Positions 41,249 through 55,100 of a DNA stretch of 64,000 nt are shown piece after piece. Both the position numbers and the translations under genes were made by a program. The stretch comes from Incurvaria masculella (lineage: Eukaryota; Arthropoda; Insecta; Lepidoptera; Incurvariidae). The stretch lies in assembly GCA_946894095.1 (NCBI GenBank), contig OX335642.1, forward strand, positions 22,641,021 to 22,705,020. The letters run 5' to 3'. The notes beneath the pieces are model-generated. The model had not been told where the DNA came from and did not search any database. It was given only the letters and a program-made list of their open reading frames with translations. How positions within the stretch are numbered: position 1 is the stretch's first letter; every line of letters begins with the position of its first letter.

Positions 41249-41680
41249 CATGGCTATTGCACTCAAGGTTGGCTCCTAACAAGGGAACTCCTCAAAGAGT
41301 TAACAGCATGAAGACGAATTTAATAAAGCATTCAATAAAGATCACCAATTCTAGTGTGTGAAGTGTGAGAGACCACCCGCTGTCGGCGGAAAGTAGTGGT
41401 TCCGTGCCGCTGAGGACCGGGAGGACTGGAGAAAATTTGGAGAAGCGTATGCCCAGTAGTGGACGCAAACAGTCTGACTGACTGATTGGCTGAAAACAAT
41501 TCTAAATATCACCATTTGGCTACTGCACTCAAGGTTGACTCCTACTAAGACACCTCCACAATGGTTAAAAGTATAGACACGAAATGATGTACACGCATTC
41601 AATTATGGTAACCTATTCTAATTTTCACCATAACATGGCGATTGCGCTCAAGGTTGGCTCCTAACACGGGGCGTTTCAAC
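41249..41680 (+). repeat. Degenerate direct repeats of a short unit
   Basis: The block GGCTATTGCACTCAAGGTTG followed by GCTCCTAACAAGG occurs at about 41251, 41518 and 41637, with GTTAACAGCATG/GTTAAAAGTATAG-like sequence after it. The units are unequally spaced, and an RTE fragment lies between the first and second. Confidence 0.5.
41400..41480 (+). mobile_element. Second RTE-type 3'-terminal fragment
   Basis: A frame from 41406 reads AAEDREDWRKFGEAYAQ, then a stop, then W, which is the same RTE C-terminal signature as at 38 kb but on the plus strand. It is only about 80 bases long and is embedded in the degenerate direct repeats around 41249-41680. Confidence 0.6.
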
Positions 41681-41897
41681 ATATGTGTGGGGTTTTTTTT
41701 ACGTTTCCTAACCCTTGCTATTCATGTAAATATTTCTGTTACTCAGAAGTTTGTATAAGTAAAAATGTCTTATTTTCACGTTAAATGTCTTCATCCATCC
41801 TTATTTGAAATTTAGTTTTATTTTGTTTCATAGAAATGTACATGTTAAGCTACTACTACTCTACACAATACATTAACAAGAAATTAGCTTCTCTAAA

Positions 41898-42142
41898 TGA
41901 GCATGATCACATTGAACTGGATGGTAAATACGGACGATGTTTTGTTGCCGCGTTAATATTTTATTCCATGCGATAGTATAACCAGGGTGGGCTTAATCCT
42001 ACTAACTCGTAGGAAAGGGGCTTACATTTAACCTGATTTTGAATCATTTGGCTGCTTGAATTCGTGACAAAATTCACTAAAAAACTCAAAAAAATAAAAA
42101 AGGTACATAGACGCGGTCCCGCAAGCAGGTTTGAATCCGATA
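41898..42142 (-). repeat. SINE, tRNA-head subfamily, old copy
   Basis: The plus strand carries CACATTGAACTGGATGG, CCAGGGTGGGCTTAATCC and GCAGGTTTGAATCCGATAG. The body is diverged and the tail lost. Confidence 0.75.
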
Positions 42143-42270
42143 GTTTATGTTTTTTTAATATGAGTAATTTATAACATGACAATATAAACTGAAATGATAC
42201 TTTAAATACTTTGAAATTATTGCTTATTCAGGACATTATTGGTAAATCAACCGATGTGAGGCGCATTTTT

Positions 42271-42517
42271 AACCGACTACGGCGAAGCCAAAAGGAAGGG
42301 TGATGATTTTAGCAGTATGTATGTAACTATGTATGTATATATGTATCTACATATATGTTCCAACGTATCGCTTAAACTATTCATTTGATTTTGATAAATA
42401 AGGTGTCAATCGTTTTGTTATAATGGCCCGGGTAACATAGGCACGGAAAATAAAACCAATAACATGATGATATTAAACAACACCTACCTTGTTTCTTACC
42501 TTTTAGTAGTCGGGTTA
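42271..42517. mobile_element. Putative non-autonomous element ending AACCGACTAC
   Basis: It starts AACCGACTACGGCGAAGCC and ends GTAGTCGGGTTACA, giving about 12 bp of inverted ends, with a TATGTATGTA tract inside. It resembles a dispersed repeat (ACCGACTTC...GAAGTCGGTT) I recall from moth genomes. Confidence 0.45.
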
Positions 42518-43714
42518 CATTTTTTTTGTAGGTGATTCTATCGGAATACAATGGTAAAACCATTGAAGTACATACATCTCAATGAGTAAAACAATGTGTG
42601 AGTTGATGTAGCCCACAATCCTATAACGGGTTGCTTTAAAACATTTTTCCGCACTTTGTCACCCAACACTAGAGCCATCGGAATCCATCGGCAATGCGCT
42701 GATACCGAAAAACGCGATAAAATCGTGCGACACAGCGGCCATTGTCGCCGCGCAAACTGCATATTAACAGCCGCACTCGAACGCGCGTGCCTCGCCACAT
42801 ACACCCTGGGGGATTCGTACGTTAGGTCATTACTATTTAATTCATGTTGATGCTTTCAATGTACCTACTAGAAGTGGATTTCTATTTACACATCTATGAT
42901 TATATGGAAAAAGCTCCCGAAGGTGTAATTAATGCTTACTCAACCCATCAGTTCTAAAATCGTTTGAACACTAAAACAAAAACTTGTAACTTTAAATTCC
43001 ATTAAAAGTACGAAATAACACTAAATGTGGATTTACCACGAAAAAGTTGTGTCTTCTGGTCTGCTTTGTGACGATGAAGTAACTGAAGATGTCAGACGCA
43101 AGAAACAAAACATTGAGAAAATATTCTGTGGGTTCACAAAAATAGCTTATACGTGGATAAAAGATAAAATAATGAGTAGTCATTAAGAAAAACTAATGAA
43201 AATAAATCACGAATAAGAATTTATCAAAAGAGCACTGTGTTAATTTGAAATATGATTCACGACAAATATTACCTTGCTATATGCTTAATGTCGGAAAAAT
43301 ATTTTCCTCAAAACAGTTATTTTGAACATTGTACGTAAACAAAAAGAAATATTCAAAACGTATTTCTTCCGGGAGCCCGACTTGTTGACTTAAAAAAAAA
43401 AGAAAATCCTTAGTCGGAAAAATAAAATCGAAAAAGCGAGCCCTCGTAATATTGACAACGTGATCGTACAATACCAACGAGTAAGGAAAGGAGGCAGTGG
43501 CAACCGAATCCGAACCGTACAGCGGCAGCTTAGCCGCTTTTTAGTGATAAAACATACACTGACGGTAGCTCCGGTCAGTCAGTTCGCTTACGAACTATGG
43601 TTTATTTCAAGGAATGTGTATGTATAATGCAAGGACACATACATTTAAGAAAGAGCCCTGTAAAAAGAACTTCTTTACGAATATACTGCAGGGCTGGACC
43701 CGAACCAGCAAAAC

Positions 43715-43870
43715 ATACCATTCTCGGGTATTTTCTAAATTTATATTTTCGAAATTGGTATATATACCAATTTTGCCACCTGCTGTATCCCATAATTTGG
43801 AATTATCCTACAGTTCCTCCTCCCGTAATGAATGCCTCCTACTAACACAGTGTTTAAGATTATACCTACA
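43715..43870 (+). repeat. Dispersed repeat, copy 1
   Basis: CCATAATTTGGAATTATCCT, CTCCCGTAATGAATGCCTCC and CTAACACAGTGTTTA match the copy at 48450-48560. Unknown family. Confidence 0.5.
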
Positions 43871-46800
43871 GACATGTATTTAAAGCTTCATCTGCGTTGT
43901 GGACATTGACTGCAAAGTCGTCACCAAAATCGTATTAGGCATCAGACGCTAGAGCCAGTCCTAGTTTGACTAAAGTAAATATACTTTTTCGTACTAAGAA
44001 GGTACGCCGCTTATTCCAAGGAATGTTTTGTTAAGGAATGTTTTAATATTATTACTACTGTCATGAACGACAACAATGCGCTCTCTCTTGATGCTCGTGG
44101 AGTTCTAACGATACGTAAGAACACGTAAGAACTGCACAGGATACCATTCAGTGCAACATACATTCGATGTTGTGAAATATTTGTTCAAGGGCAACCACTA
44201 TCCTGCCGCTATATGGATGAATTTCAGTTGCCACCTCCGTCCTTTCGCTCGATGTACAATACAACCCCAGCTTTTACAAGTAGCGTACACTCGGGCCTAG
44301 CAGGACGCACCGAAATTGCCCGTATCGGAACTGAACCTCCTCCAAGCCTGGAAGCGGGCCAATCCATACAAATCACCCAGTAACTGTTGCGACGCACATA
44401 CCGTCGGCAAAAATAACGAGTATCTGACTAGCGGGTGGCATAACACAGCTGTTCAATTGAACGCACGTACGACAATATCTAATTCCATTAGGTGGTTTCA
44501 ATAATGAAGAGAAAAAGAAGGAGCCATTTTACGTGGTCCTTACTCGTGACTCTCTGTATGGGCAAATTGGGCATGTAAAGCCGGCCACGCTTCGTAAGCC
44601 ACAAAGTCTAAAAATCGCCACCACGCTCGAATGTAATCCTTAAATGTTAGGGCCAAGTCAGTTCCTACCCACGCATACCCTCCAATACGTCTGCGTCTAT
44701 GTATACGAGTAGCATGCATAGTCCAGAAATAATCTAATTGAACATAAATTTAGCTCTTCGTATTTTTTTTATGAAAACCAGGTAAAGGTTGGGTTATGTA
44801 ACTATATTATTTGGTAACTAGTAATAGTTAATGACAGAAATAATAGCATTGAAATTAAACGTGCGAAAGAGTCACAAACTATTCTTATTGACACTGAAGA
44901 AGTAGATCACCTAAAGCTCCTTACTTGCGGTGAAACTTGATTCGGGTCACCTGTTTACCTAAAATATGGTTGAGGGAGGTGATTTTTGTACCAGGCGTAA
45001 TGCTCGTGTACGGGTGCTGCTAGAACTGGCCTGCTTTTGGAACATTGGGAGCATGTTAGATGGCGGATATAATCTTTAAAAAAAAGTGATATTTGTCATG
45101 AACTCTTTCAAACGACACGAATTGTTGATTTTCGTGAGTTTATTTTGAGCTAGTGTTTTACCTGTGTTTTTCTCCTATCGTGGACAGTAAATACTTACTG
45201 TTTATCTTACAAGAAATTAAAATAATTAATTTACCCAAACTAGTGCCAATAATTTGCGTTTCAGCGACATCTACATTTGAAGCATTGTTATCACATTATT
45301 TTCAAAATCTGATTGCAATCCTTCAAATGTATGCGTCGCCGAAACTCAAATTAATGTTACAACTGTAAGGGCGTATACATTAAATACATAAAATAATCGA
45401 GTATAAATATCAGTTATGTCTGTAAGCAGTGGTCTGTAAACATAGATTAATCGGACGTTAAAAAAATGCAAGAGAAGTTTCTTGCCAATTGTATTTCGCT
45501 GTGACTGCTGAACTGGCTGACAAACAAAGTATCACAAATCCGAGTGACTTGGTAGTTTTTCAAAATTAAAGACAGGGGGAGTCTTACAGCCGGTGTGCTA
45601 GATGATACTTCTTGCTTTTTTTGATTTGGCCATTTCACGTATGAAATATAATTGGCGGGACCAATCTAGTCCGGTCCTTTCCAACGCGCAAGCGTCTGCT
45701 CGGAAATCAAAACTTGGTCGTATTGAGGGTAAATCCTGGGCACGCCCTGGGATACGAACTCAAAAATAAATGGTTGATCCCATTTGATATCTTTGAAAGG
45801 CTTTATGTGCAACAGCATATAGACATACTGTTAAAAATTCAATTTTTTTATAAAAAAATATAAATGTTACCGGACATTTGCGCTAAGGAATAGGTGACAG
45901 AATGCTGTTGTAAATTGTCACTTCATATGTGTAGTACAATATCAATTCAACATTATTACTAACAACTACTAGATAAAGAAGTTTTTACATGTAAATATTA
46001 AAAAAGGTGTAAATCCGAAGGTGATTTCTCTTTCAAATTTAATTTAGGATATGTGTACTAAATGCATGTCAAATTTTCTGTAAATACATTAACTACCACA
46101 TTTCAATTAAACATACGGAAATCATAAATGTCAAAGCTTTTTTTAACATATTGTTAGGTTTTTACCGTACTTGCCGTGTTTTTTATTATTTAGTTTTTCA
46201 CATTTTTTTTGTATTTGTATAAATTTTTTTAGGGGCGTAAATTACATATATATGCTTGTATATTAAAACAATGAAAACGTGCTGATGTAGGTCTCTGTTA
46301 ATATATTAATTGTGCAATATTTCACAAATATATTACTTAATTTGACTAAGGACAGGTACGAGAAATTGTATGGAGCTTCATTATCCTCTGAACATAAAAA
46401 AAGTTCTATTTGATTTGAATTCTTAAGATCCCCTGGTCGCCACATTTAAGTATTAATATGTCTTATGACATCCTAAAAGGTTCATCCATGTGTACGAAAA
46501 GATAACGGAATAAGATCTGGGCCTTGGCTCCATAGTAAAATTGAGAATCTGTCCTTTGGAAAGTGTTACGTTTCAAATACGAGCGCTGAAACCACCTGTG
46601 AGGAAACATGTAAAGAAATACAATACCAATTCCATCAGTGAATATAATAAAGCTATTCACACAAACAAACAAAAACGAGTTTCCATTTACATTTCCACGA
46701 AAATCGCTTAAAATTTCGACGCGAAATTCCCAGATTTCCCGTAATATGAGTTTTGACTGACAGGCGAGGAAATTTAAACCGTGAGGTGTCAGAGGGTTAT

Positions 46801-48449
46801 GAATTATTATATTATGAAACATTCGGAGTTACCGATAAATCACTATATTGTAAACTAATTAATTGTCAGACCGTACTACACGGATAGCTTTGAGTTACTC
46901 GGTGATTTAGTGAACGCGATATGAAATTTTTGGTCTAATTAAGGACCTGAATTGCTTTCAGACACGTTCAGTGCTCGCTTGTATAGTACAAGGATGGTTG
47001 AGAGTTTCGCCAATGAGCTTTTGGCCACGTAATTGGTTGTAGCAATAATTATTTCTAGAGGCTTTGAAGGAAAATATGTTAAATTATAATTTCCAATGAA
47101 GAATAATCATATATTAAGATAAGAACTAGTATCAAGTATCTTAGTAATTACAACTATTAATATGTTAAATCAAAGACCATGGGTTGAATACCTATAAGTT
47201 GCGATATTTTCTTTCTAAATTTACTTTTTCGCTTGATGGTTCAGAATATATACTATACTGAAGTGTAGTTCATATTCCCTAATAACGACGGTAAGGTTAC
47301 ACTTTTCTATCGATTTCAGGGAGAGATGGTTCAAGCGACAGTGAAAAATTATCCATTTGTGATTTGTAAATACAGCCATGTCCAAAAAAAGAGAAAATAC
47401 TTAGTTTAATCGTTAGCGGTTAAGCGGTTGATGCATAATATGGTAATGATAATAATTTAATATTTACATTTGATTATAAAATTACGGTTGTTCGGATAGC
47501 GGTGACGATTTTTATTTAAGACTCATTAAGTTGTAAAAACCAGTCAACAATGAAATGACATTAGCTTAACTGCACATCTACCATTTTAGCGGTAAAATTT
47601 TATCAAATTTTTAAATGTACACATAAATACACGTTATTTCACCGTCGGCGGGTTATTTTACACCTTAATGAGGACCATTTTCTTAAAGTAAAATGAACAG
47701 CGTAAACCTAACTAAATAAAACAATTTGGAACTTGTGTGAAAGTGGACAACATTTGTAATTTTTCTGGAACCTTAAGGAATAATGAAGATATTTCCATAA
47801 TTTGTATGCCACGTGTGATACATTTTTTTAGCAATCCTCTTTGATTTAAATTAATGTTGTAATTTTTTTACACAAGCTATCATTTGTGACTATTTATTCT
47901 GAGATTATGGATATTTTGAATGCATTTATTATTATGAAGTAGTCTCTCAATTATCAGTTATTAGAAAAGTGCTGAAAAAATTTCCAGAGTGTAGGAATTA
48001 TTTTACAATCATCACTCTTTCATACTAACACAGAACATAAAAAAAAATCTATTGATTTTAGACACCCATTTTACTGGGCCAAATTTGTTGCAAATTAGCT
48101 CTAGAATGACCCCTTAGAAGGAATGTATCGAATTACTAAACAACCTATAATCTTCTATATTCTCTTAGTGTACTTCTTATTTCAGGTGTTTAGTATAAAA
48201 TAAAATTGTGGATGCAATTACGATAGTATCCTATATGATATTTGTTCCGATATTTAAATTTATTTTACTTTTCTACTTTCTAAGTCTGGTGTACATATCT
48301 GGTTCATTATCTTAGTCTTGAAATACGGAGGAATAGCATGGATTTAATACAACTAAGCACACACAAAGAATAAGATAAGTACTTACTGGTAAAAGGATTA
48401 CTTGGGCCATTTTTAATTCTCTCCTGAAAAAAATCAGCGCCTATAATCA
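43871..48449. other. Long AT-rich stretch, no gene seen
   Basis: About 4.5 kb with only short frames and no splice-bounded coding block, repeat pair or RNA structure that I can name. Confidence 0.5.
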
Positions 48450-48560
48450 TACCATTCAAGGGTATTGTTTACCCATAATTTGGAACTATCCTCAATACCT
48501 TCTCCCGTAATCAATGGATCTTGCTAACACATTGGTTAACATTTTGTACATACATTGATT
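48450..48560 (+). repeat. Dispersed repeat, copy 2
   Basis: TACCATTCAAGGGTATTGTT, CCATAATTTGGAACTATCCT, CTCCCGTAATCAATGG and CTAACACATTGGTTA match the 43715 copy. Confidence 0.5.
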
Positions 48561-49354
48561 TAACGATTTGTTCCGTTGCCTGCAAAGATCAAGCATTACA
48601 TGTCCTTTTTGTTTCACGTTCGATTTTAAGTACAAATCACATTCGTTGAAATAAGATTACTTAGTATGAAAACGTACACTTACTCATATAAAAAAAAAAC
48701 TTGCTTTACCTAACATTACAATATATACCACTCAAATTTGTGAATGAGATTACTATACAGATATAAATCATTTGAATTCGTCGTTTTACAAACTAATATT
48801 AAAATAACTTATATAAATCGTAAGAAAGAGTTGATTGATTTGGTAAATATTTGTACAGATTGTTGCACAAATAGTCAATAGAAATACCCTTTACTAGGAT
48901 ATATTTTTTAAAACAGTTATTAAGTACACTAGTTTCCATTTGGTTCGCGATAGAAACTAAACAAAATATTTTTCCTACGATTGAATTCAGTTTTCTTTAT
49001 AATTCAGTTTTTCAATTCAATTTATAATTCAATTTTTTTTTATAACGTGCCAAAATACGTTCCAGTTAGTGAATATTCCATTCACATAACTGTGGAAAAT
49101 ATGTTAATACGTAGCAAATACGCTGCCCCACATTAACCGTCGCCATTACAGAAAATCCCACGAACCACAAACCTTTTAGAATATATATTACATCAGATTT
49201 TTTATTTCTGGTCATTGGCATGCACATGCTTATACTTGGTATAGAGTAACTATTAATCCTTTTTTAAATTTTATTATCGATAAAAGAGTAAATTAATGAC
49301 ATTACATTATTATGAAAATGACAAGCGTGATAACAGAAAACTATCAAATCTTAT

Positions 49355-49470
49355 AAACTACAACCTGGGAGTCTTCAAACGTAATTTGAACAAGTTCGAT
49401 TGCTCAGCGGTAGTCCACAAATGGTATGGTGCCTTGTTGAGCGTGGTTTTACGAAGCCACGTAACTTTAG
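49355..49470 (+). mobile_element. C-terminal RT tail, related to the 17.5 kb copy
   Basis: This encodes INYNLGVFKRNLNKFDCSAV. Its DNA matches the 17.59-17.65 kb remnant at two blocks (AAACGTAATTT and TAGTCCACAAAT). It is the same retrotransposon family, broken, with diverged downstream sequence. Confidence 0.5.
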
Positions 49471-50924
49471 CTTTTCTATTGTCTTTTAGCAAAACTTCCT
49501 TCTTATACCGGTTTTTCATAAAAGCAAAAAAAAATCCACTCAAGTGTATATTTAAGTTTTGTTCAATGTGATGAAGAGGGGGATTTTGGCCACTAATGGT
49601 TACACGCAACTTTTCAGGTTTAACCTGATTTTTGTAAACTTTGAATAGTTTTACATCGTCTCATCCAGGAAATGGAGACGAAAAAACCAAATTTTTCAAA
49701 TGTTAATGTTGATTGCCAACGCCAATGCCAAACCAATGCCTTATTTTCCGTGGCAATGTTCTACACTGCATAATAAATGCGTCGGGTGATGGGATGCACA
49801 CAAAGCGAGGACCGCTTTTGCACATTCATCAAATACTTTATTTGTATGTAAGGGATAGGGTTTCGGGTTATTTTCTTTAAGGAGATTCAGGTTAAATCAA
49901 ATGGTGTTCGTTATTTATTATAAAAAGTAAATTTTTGCATGATTTTTTTTTTCTATTATCACTTTTTTGCGTCGTAAGTTGGGAATTTACCGTAAATTTT
50001 AATGAACATAAAAAAATACCTTAATATATTATAGAAATAATATATTGGAATATCCTAGGCAATCATTGAAGAAAAATTTAAAATTATCTTCTTAATGTTT
50101 CAAATTTCAAAAAAAGTTGCAATGCTACAAATACATTTTTATTTTCATTGAATTTAACAATGCTTAAACTAAGGATTACACTTTCTCTACCTAGGCTTAG
50201 CTCTTACCTCTCCAAGCAACCTCATAACGGCAGCCTCAGTATCGTAGGTGTAGAGTTCAAATAGATGAGAAATGCAAATTACTTAACTAAGATAGTTTTA
50301 ACTCCTTTACAATATATTACAAATATTCTATGGTGAAAACTCATTAGACCGGAACTTGCTTAAACGATCTATTTCGTAAATAGCCGATTTTTTATTAAAC
50401 TAAATAATTTCAGTCGAGCATAATAACTGTTAACAGCTATTCATATACAAATAATGTGAACGTATAATTTTCCTATTAATATAATACATAGTCTGCAGTG
50501 TGAGACGACTATGGACCAAAACTAATCCAATAGAGGACTGAAGCGGTTGCTTTGCCTCGTGCTCGGCTTCGGTCTAGCGGAGATTGCGGTAGCAGCAAGC
50601 GTAGTTATCCGATGCCAAAACCTCATGGGAGATGGGTCTTTTCATTGTATTCGGACTGACAACTTTGATGTCGTTATTTGGAGAGATAAACGCTGATTGG
50701 GTGTTGCAACATATTTTTGTCTCAATATACAGCTGTTTGAAACGTTTTAATTCATCCATTGTGACAGTTATTATCTTAATTACGTAGTTTTATTGGAAAC
50801 CTGGTTGCTGCTGTTGTGGGCCTATTTTTAGGGTTTCGTTGCCATTTCTATGGATTTTTCCAAAAATTCAAGCGTGTAAAATCCAGCTTGGTAGCGCTCC
50901 TTACGCATTAGTTTATTGTTTGTT

Positions 50925-51288
50925 AAGCCTCCATGCCAGAGGTCATGGGTTCTATTTTCGGTCTGTTTATGTTCCACGAAAAGTCTGATTCTGAGTTTAA
51001 TAACTGCATTTCGTTGCGAAATCGAGCTGTTATGTCAATCTTTAGGGGACCTACAGTAACTAGGTGCTAAGGTTAAGCCCACCCGGGTTGATACCATCGC
51101 ATTGGATAAAAGTATGCTCAAAGCCGCAATGAAATGTTCTGTAGTTTCTATACAGTTCAAAGTAGCCCTGCCCATAAATGGAAGGTCTTGGCATAGCACG
51201 TTTCTCCGGGTATGCGATTTGTTGGACTAATCTCATAACAGGGCTTATGGTAAGCCATCCATGTCCAGTTACATAAAAAAAAACCGTG
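50925..51288 (+). repeat. SINE, tRNA-head subfamily, diverged
   Basis: Body motifs CCCACCCGGGTTGATACCAT and GGTCTTGGCATAGCAC and the tail CATGTCCAGTTACATAAAAA are intact. The head (CCATGCCAGAGGTCATGGGT) is degraded in the A box. Confidence 0.8.
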
Positions 51289-51574
51289 AATGTTTCGTAG
51301 TGATATTCCTAACATGACCCACGTCCATGTTCAGCAATGACGGGACCTTGGCCACGTGAACACGTTCACGCTTGACCGATTTTTTTAGGCCAAATAAAAA
51401 AAAAATAGTGTACTATAATGGCATCATTTATCTTTCCTATTCGGGTTTGTAAACCGAAATATGAGTGTTACCCACGGTAATCTCGAATAATATATTTATT
51501 TTGAAGTGCAAAGAATTAAAATGCGTTTTCAATATCAGATGTTACTTATACAATTTTGGGAAATATTTTTTTGA

Positions 51575-51735
51575 TGGACAGACAATACCATAAGCACAGT
51601 CATTATATTAATCCAACACACCATATTCCCGGTGCAACACGAGCACAGCTACAATTAAATAGATATAAAAAACAGACAATTTTTCATTTCCGCTTTGGCC
51701 ATCCTTTCATGCAGTGCGATCATCCATATCCATTA
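51575..51735 (-). repeat. SINE body fragment
   Basis: GTCATTATATTAATCCAACA and CACACCATATTCCCGG are present on the plus strand, followed by CATTTCCGCTTTGGCC and TGCAGTGCGATC. Head missing. Confidence 0.65.
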
Positions 51736-51939
51736 ACGTTATAATGAGGAATACTGAAGCGCTAGAGCTAAAGACTACTCTACTCTACATACTATATAGA
51801 TTGTTAGATGGTATGCTGATACAGTGGCCTCTATGGTGCTACAGTATTCTGCAATTTAACGCTGACTTTTCCGTGTTTTTTTTCTAATCCATATCGATTG
51901 GAAAAGTGTCGGACTCGCACACGAAGGGTTCCGTACCTA

Positions 51940-52103
51940 GTAAGTAAGGAAGGGGAACTACAGTTTTACGTAGATTAAGAACCACGGTTAGCATCAACGG
52001 TAGAAAAACGGTCACCCATCCAGAACGCAAACGCGCTCAGAGTTGCTTCACCAAGCTTATCGAATCGCAAGGCGTCGCAGCATTGAGATACCGAGTTTGA
52101 ATT
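51940..52103 (-). repeat. SINE, 5S rRNA-head subfamily, head half only
   Basis: CGGTCACCCATCCAGAACGC, CGCGCTCAGAGTTGCTTCAC and AAGCTTATCGAATCGCAAGG are the complement of the 5S-like head. The fragment is joined on its left to a piece of another repeat (GGACTCGCACACGAAGGGTT). Confidence 0.75.
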
Positions 52104-55100
52104 TACATAAGTACTATATAATGAATATTCAGAATTTAGAAAATTAATAACATGTGGTTATTGATTTAATTACGGGGTTTGTGCATCCTAGTAGATTGAG
52201 CCACGGTCGTTCGTGACTATTTCTCATTGGTGGTTACCAACTATAATTGTAGTGTTAGCAGTCGTTAAATGTGTTCTACCCATAGACCAAGCATGCGCGC
52301 ATTTCTATGATTCTACCCCAAAAAAAAATTACAAAATTAACACAACCTAAAGGGAAAGTACATTGTGTGCTATAAAATATGATATTTTTTGCGAATAGGA
52401 TATTTAAAAAAATATATATAAAAAATCCAAATTATTTAACATTTTATACTATTTTCTTAAAACTCTTAAAACAAATTGAAATATATTCAACACGAAATTG
52501 GTTACCAAGCAATTTTCTGTTTCTTGATGCACATCTCATTTCACGTACCTTCAGTTTTCAGGCAGCGTTAGATGTACCTAACAACGACCACTGTGTATGA
52601 ATCTCTGGCGTATTTCACATACTTCGTTGTCTCACATGTTGCAAAATCACTGAGCATCAACGTGAGGCATGCAACTTAATTAACAACGAAACAATGTTCA
52701 TGGAGGCGAACTGTGATGTTTGGATTCCTGAAATGGTTTCTGATTGCAGGAGTTGAAGGAGTCGCCGGAAAGTAGAGATTATTCACAAAGCGAAGTGGTT
52801 TGTCAACCAACGACTTTACGTTTATATTAGTGAAGTCCTTACACAACGGAAAATAAAAAAGAAACAATTAAAATTTCTCTTTTCCTTTGTTTCTTTAACT
52901 GGAACGATTACATCTTATTATAAAACCAATCGACATTGTCTAAAATGTTCACACTAATGAAAACAATTTCCAACACGTTTATTTAGGACAATTCCAGCTT
53001 AAAATCGATGATTTCGAATATATCTAATTAAATATGTGTAGCAACGAACAGTTGAAATCATAATCCATTATAATGCTTTTAAAATGTGCATATAAATGCG
53101 GTTAGAGCCCGAAGTTGTTTGAAGTCCTAAATCTTTTTTGAAGGTGACTAAGATTTTTAAGATATACCCATGTAGAATGAAAAAAATTCGAGTTTACCTA
53201 AAATTACCTTAACCTAATATTTTTTTAATTTTTTCATACAGAAAAAAAAATTAAAGTTAATTTTTTTCTTGACATCAACTCTTAGTTAGTGCACTCAACA
53301 TGGATACAAGTGCAGAAATCTAATAATCTTCAAGAAAAAAAATATTTTCAGACTTTAACCAATACCGTATACCATACATACAAGTTATATTATAAAAAAA
53401 AACGTACATACGTAGCTGTCAGGTAATGTATCTAATGTGCAGAATTTAAAAAAAAAATTTGTCTAAAACTAAATAGAATAATAGGAAAGAAAATTTACAA
53501 TACGACGATATTCAACAAAGTAAAATTCAATATACAATTGACTGCCTACGAATATTATATTATCCGAGTTCGATCCTGCAAAAGGAACATTTTTCACGCC
53601 GACCATTTTATAAATTCAAGTATATGCATTTAAGGGGAATTTCACTCCCAATTTCAGGACCCTCCTTTAAGGAGCAACCGACTGAGAAAAATCGTTGATT
53701 CATGTGGCGTAGGGAGCGTGGGAATTAGAGGTGTTTCCTCTCAGTCTGTCATGCCCCTAGAAATATCTCGGTCCCTGTAACTGGAGACCTTTGTTAGGCG
53801 TGGTGTGGTAGCGTTGTGGGGAAGTGGAGTCGTGAGTGGAAATGCTCACTCGCAGATTACAATATTTCACGTAGAAGCGCATTCGTGAAGAATGAAATAT
53901 TAATTTTTCGGAACAACGAAGCAAAAACTGTTATGTAAAATATTAAAATAAGTCTTTACCTTAGCTAGGTGATACAGCAATGGTCTTAAAATTGATTCCG
54001 AAATTGTCAAACCATCGAGACCGAGTATATAGTTTTCGGAGCTAGCTAGTAATGACACATGTGAGGTGCTTTTAGGGTTCCGTACCCATAGAGTGCCAAC
54101 GAAACCCTATTACTAGGCCTCCATCCTTCTGTCTGTCAGCTGGTTTTATCTAATGATCTGTTATATACAAACAGCTAAAATTTTCACAAAGTGTGCATTT
54201 GTTTTGCCGTCATAACGAGAAATAATAAAAATTAAACCTGTTTTTGTGTTAAATATTGCACAATGGCACGGAACCCTTCGCGTATGAGCCACACTCGCAA
54301 TTGGCCGGTTTGTATGAACCTTTGTTAATTTTTTAAGATATCAAAAATATCAACCAAATGTAATCGTTTGGCAACACACAATCATTATTAGAGGTGATGC
54401 CATTTGAGGCAGTGCGTAAGCAAGGGGAGAAGACGTATCTCGTGCCTCTACTTGGTTGGCATTTGTAAGTGAGAAGGAAAAATAAATAATAAATAATAAT
54501 AAAAAATAAAATAGGATACTTAATAATAAAATGTATAAAATGTACAAATTGTTTTATACAATTAGAAAAATACCGTCTAATTTACTTTAATTACATGGAC
54601 TAGTTAAAATAAGTGTCAATCGTAATGATTACTTATTATACCCTACTTTGAAAGAGGCAGCTAAGGGAACCGTCTTGTAGATAGATGCTATGCAGTTCGC
54701 TCATTTTAAATGCGACAGTTGCACATGTGTTATTTAATGTATGACTACATTGAAAACGGACTTCGCGACTCATTCGATACAAATAGCGTTCCATTGTGCC
54801 TTACAAATGGTTTGGTAATGGTTATCAACCACAGGCGTCATACCACTTGCCTGTTTTGGAGGTTTTAACTGCAATGAGAATTCAACAGAAGTCCAGTAAT
54901 TATGTAGTGTAAAAATAGCAAGCTAAATATAATTAAGTTGTGCCATCGCACTCTAATTCGAATTAATAGAAAGAGACAACTTAATTCATGAGCAATATTT
55001 TTTTGTGACTGTAAATCACGAGCGAATGAGAATCTCAAGAGTAGACCCCTGCTTTGATAATCGGTGCAAAGTTGATTATTTACCCGAATTTACTTGTAAC

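Noticed and set aside
42538..42850. Overlapping basic frames on both strands in a GC-richer patch
   Set aside because: Neither strand shows a domain; composition alone is not enough.
46463..46822. 119-residue minus-strand frame
   Set aside because: Hydrophobic and Phe/Ile-rich as expected from AT-rich noise; no domain, no splice or promoter context.
50574..50759. 61-residue minus-strand frame starting MDELKRFKQLYIETK
   Set aside because: Plausible-looking start but no recognisable family, and the frame ends in AT-rich noise; not strong enough to list.
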